This document shows positions 62,779 through 64,000 of a DNA stretch of 64,000 nucleotides, one piece after another. The stretch comes from Nitzschia sp. DOCU1 (lineage: Eukaryota; Bacillariophyta; Bacillariophyceae; Bacillariales; Bacillariaceae): NCBI GenBank assembly GCA_951394045.1, contig OX595995.1, forward strand, positions 496,001 through 560,000, written 5' to 3'. The first letter of the stretch is position 1, and each line of letters opens with the position of its first letter. Made by a program: the position numbers and the translations under genes. The notes under the pieces are model-generated. The model worked only from the letters and a program-made list of their open reading frames with translations. It ran no database searches and was not told where the DNA came from.

Positions 62779-64000
62779 CTCCGAATCCACACGACACTCA
62801 AACCAGGCCACGCTCCCTCCGTCGCATCAAATATCATCCCACTCCCTCTCTCCCACCTCCCACTCCCCGCACGATCCTCCGCAACCGTCAACGCTCTCCT
62901 GCCCTCCTACGTTACGAAAACCTTAAATCTAATCATCCTTACGGCCACGATCTTGATGAACTACTGTCGATGGACGACGAAGGCAAGGACCTTATGGCTG
63001 AGGGCCTGGATCGCTGGAAATCACAAGCGATTCGCATTTATTTCCAAAACGTCAATGGCATACGCCTCGGTGATGACGGTGTGGATATCGGTGATTTGTT
63101 CTGCCACATGAGTGAAATTCGAGCCGACGCATTTGCCTTTGCTGAAACGAAGTTGAACACACTCCATCGGTCTACCAAGGAATTGTTCTATCGATACAAA
63201 CGGTCCACCTGGGACCATTGCAAGATCCAATTCGGAGAATCCGAAATCCCATTTCACGGTCCTGACAAGCCAGGCGGATTACTCTTAGGCGTTACAGATT
63301 GCCTCGTTGGCCGTGTCCGTTCACAGTTTAGCGATCCATATGGCCGCTGGTGCAGTATCAGTCTCCTTGGTCGTGACAACAGAGAAGTACATCTCATTGT
63401 GGCCTATCAAGCTGTTCAGGAATCTGGTGATCATGGTGATACGACATATTATGAGCAACAACGTTCCTTACTCCGACAGGCCGGATACCGCGATCCCAAT
63501 CCCCGTGCAATCTTTATTCAGGATCTCTCTGCCTATGTTGAGCGCCTGCGTCAACAAGGCCATGACATAATTCTTATGGGAGATTTCAATGAAGAAACCG
63601 GCGAGAATACCCAAGGCCTACAACGTATTTTGGACGCAGGCCATCTATCGGATTGTCACCTTTACCTTCACGGTCTGCAGGGCGAGACGCCTACATACTC
63701 TCGCGGTGTCAAGCGAGTTGATTATATTTTTGCGTCAGAACGCCTCCTTCCCCATCTAAAAGCCGGTGGCATTGAACCTTTCAATCATCGGATCTTCTCC
63801 GACCACCGCGGCCTCTTTGTTGATCTCCGGCTGCCTGGCATTTTTGATCGCGCCCCGGTTCCCATCGCCAATCCATCACAACGGCATGTTCGTACCGATG
63901 TTCCACCTATCCTCATAAAGTACGTATTTGCTCTCGACGAATACTGCCAGCTCCATCGAGTATATGAACGTGCAAAAAGATTGTTGAACGATGATGATGT
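62775..64000 (+). CDS. Retroelement ORF2, N-terminal APE-type endonuclease, partial
   Basis: Starts at an ATG that overlaps the ORF1 stop (ATGA at 62775-62778) and stays open for 408 codons to the right edge. Endonuclease motifs appear in order: YFQNVNGI (about 89-96), AFAETKLN (about 121), ILMGDFNEE (about 264-272), VDYIFAS and SDHRGLF (about 341). These match the metal and catalytic residues of the endonuclease/exonuclease/phosphatase fold that nicks target DNA in LINE elements. The reverse transcriptase should follow outside the window. No stop codon or frameshift was seen in this part. Confidence 0.88.
   Translation, partial: MTPNPHDTQTRPRSLRRIKYHPTPSLPPPTPRTILRNRQRSPALLRYENLKSNHPYGHDLDELLSMDDEGKDLMAEGLDRWKSQAIRIYFQNVNGIRLGDDGVDIGDLFCHMSEIRADAFAFAETKLNTLHRSTKELFYRYKRSTWDHCKIQFGESEIPFHGPDKPGGLLLGVTDCLVGRVRSQFSDPYGRWCSISLLGRDNREVHLIVAYQAVQESGDHGDTTYYEQQRSLLRQAGYRDPNPRAIFIQDLSAYVERLRQQGHDIILMGDFNEETGENTQGLQRILDAGHLSDCHLYLHGLQGETPTYSRGVKRVDYIFASERLLPHLKAGGIEPFNHRIFSDHRGLFVDLRLPGIFDRAPVPIANPSQRHVRTDVPPILIKYVFALDEYCQLHRVYERAKRLLNDDD

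Larger units (their letters stand above)
60970..64000 (+). mobile_element. LINE-type non-LTR retroelement, 3' part outside window
   Basis: Begins within about 100 bases of the BTB gene stop and runs to the right edge. It has an ORF1 (frameshifted) and an ORF2 that opens with an APE-type endonuclease; the reverse transcriptase is expected beyond 64000. No LTR or target-site duplication was identified at the left end. ORF1 has no in-frame ATG near its start, so the element may be truncated at its 5' end or may start by another mechanism. Confidence 0.8.

Overview
The window looks like nuclear DNA of a photosynthetic stramenopile, most probably a diatom. Genes lie on both strands without operons. 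Introns are few, short (about 70-170 nt) and GT-AG. Several proteins carry an ER signal peptide whose predicted cleavage site is followed by Phe, the bipartite plastid-targeting signature of algae with secondary red plastids. There is also an extrinsic photosystem II subunit of the PsbQ'/Psb31 type and many secreted or type II membrane proteins of diatom style. I cannot name the species. No rRNA, tRNA or CRISPR array was recognised.

Layout. 1-8.3 kb: a plastid-targeted membrane protein running off the left edge, a membrane-anchored cyclophilin-like protein, a GFA/CENP-V zinc protein, an FKBP12-like prolyl isomerase ending in a CaaX box, and a three-exon CDC14 phosphatase. 8.3-12.4 kb is gene-poor and holds an AT-rich repeat block with a strong hairpin. 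12.4-28 kb: a hypothetical protein, a carbohydrate-type sulfotransferase, an RNF216-like ubiquitin ligase lacking the IBR module, a small secreted protein, a clan GH-D-like glycosidase, a sulfotransferase-like protein with a very long acidic tail, and an HMG-box protein whose box is split by about 155 residues. 28.9-38 kb: a three-exon P5A-like ATPase with a changed substrate motif, a plastid DoxX-like membrane protein, and a two-exon beta-helix protein resembling GH141. 39-49 kb: small secreted proteins, a type II membrane protein, a subtilisin-like protease, a type I membrane protein with a Ser/Thr/Pro stalk, and a thylakoid-lumen candidate. 50-61 kb: a Gln-rich coiled-coil protein, an LRR protein, the photosystem II subunit, a plastid PDZ protein, a GT64-like glycosyltransferase with a polyglutamine tract, and a BTB protein. 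61-64 kb: a LINE-type retroelement with a frameshifted ORF1 and an ORF2 that starts with an APE-type endonuclease and continues past the right edge.

Shared themes. Five genes (two sulfotransferase-like, one GH-D-like, one GH141-like, one GT64-like) encode secretory-pathway carbohydrate or sulfate enzymes. This fits production and remodelling of sulfated polysaccharide at the cell surface, although co-location in a eukaryote is weak evidence of co-function. A second group (the left-edge protein, DoxX-like, lumen candidate, PsbQ'/Psb31-like, PDZ protein) is plastid-directed.

The most unusual items are the RING1-RING2 ligase without IBR, the prenylation motif on an FKBP12-type protein, the altered P5A ATPase, the split HMG box and the acidic-tailed sulfotransferase-like protein.
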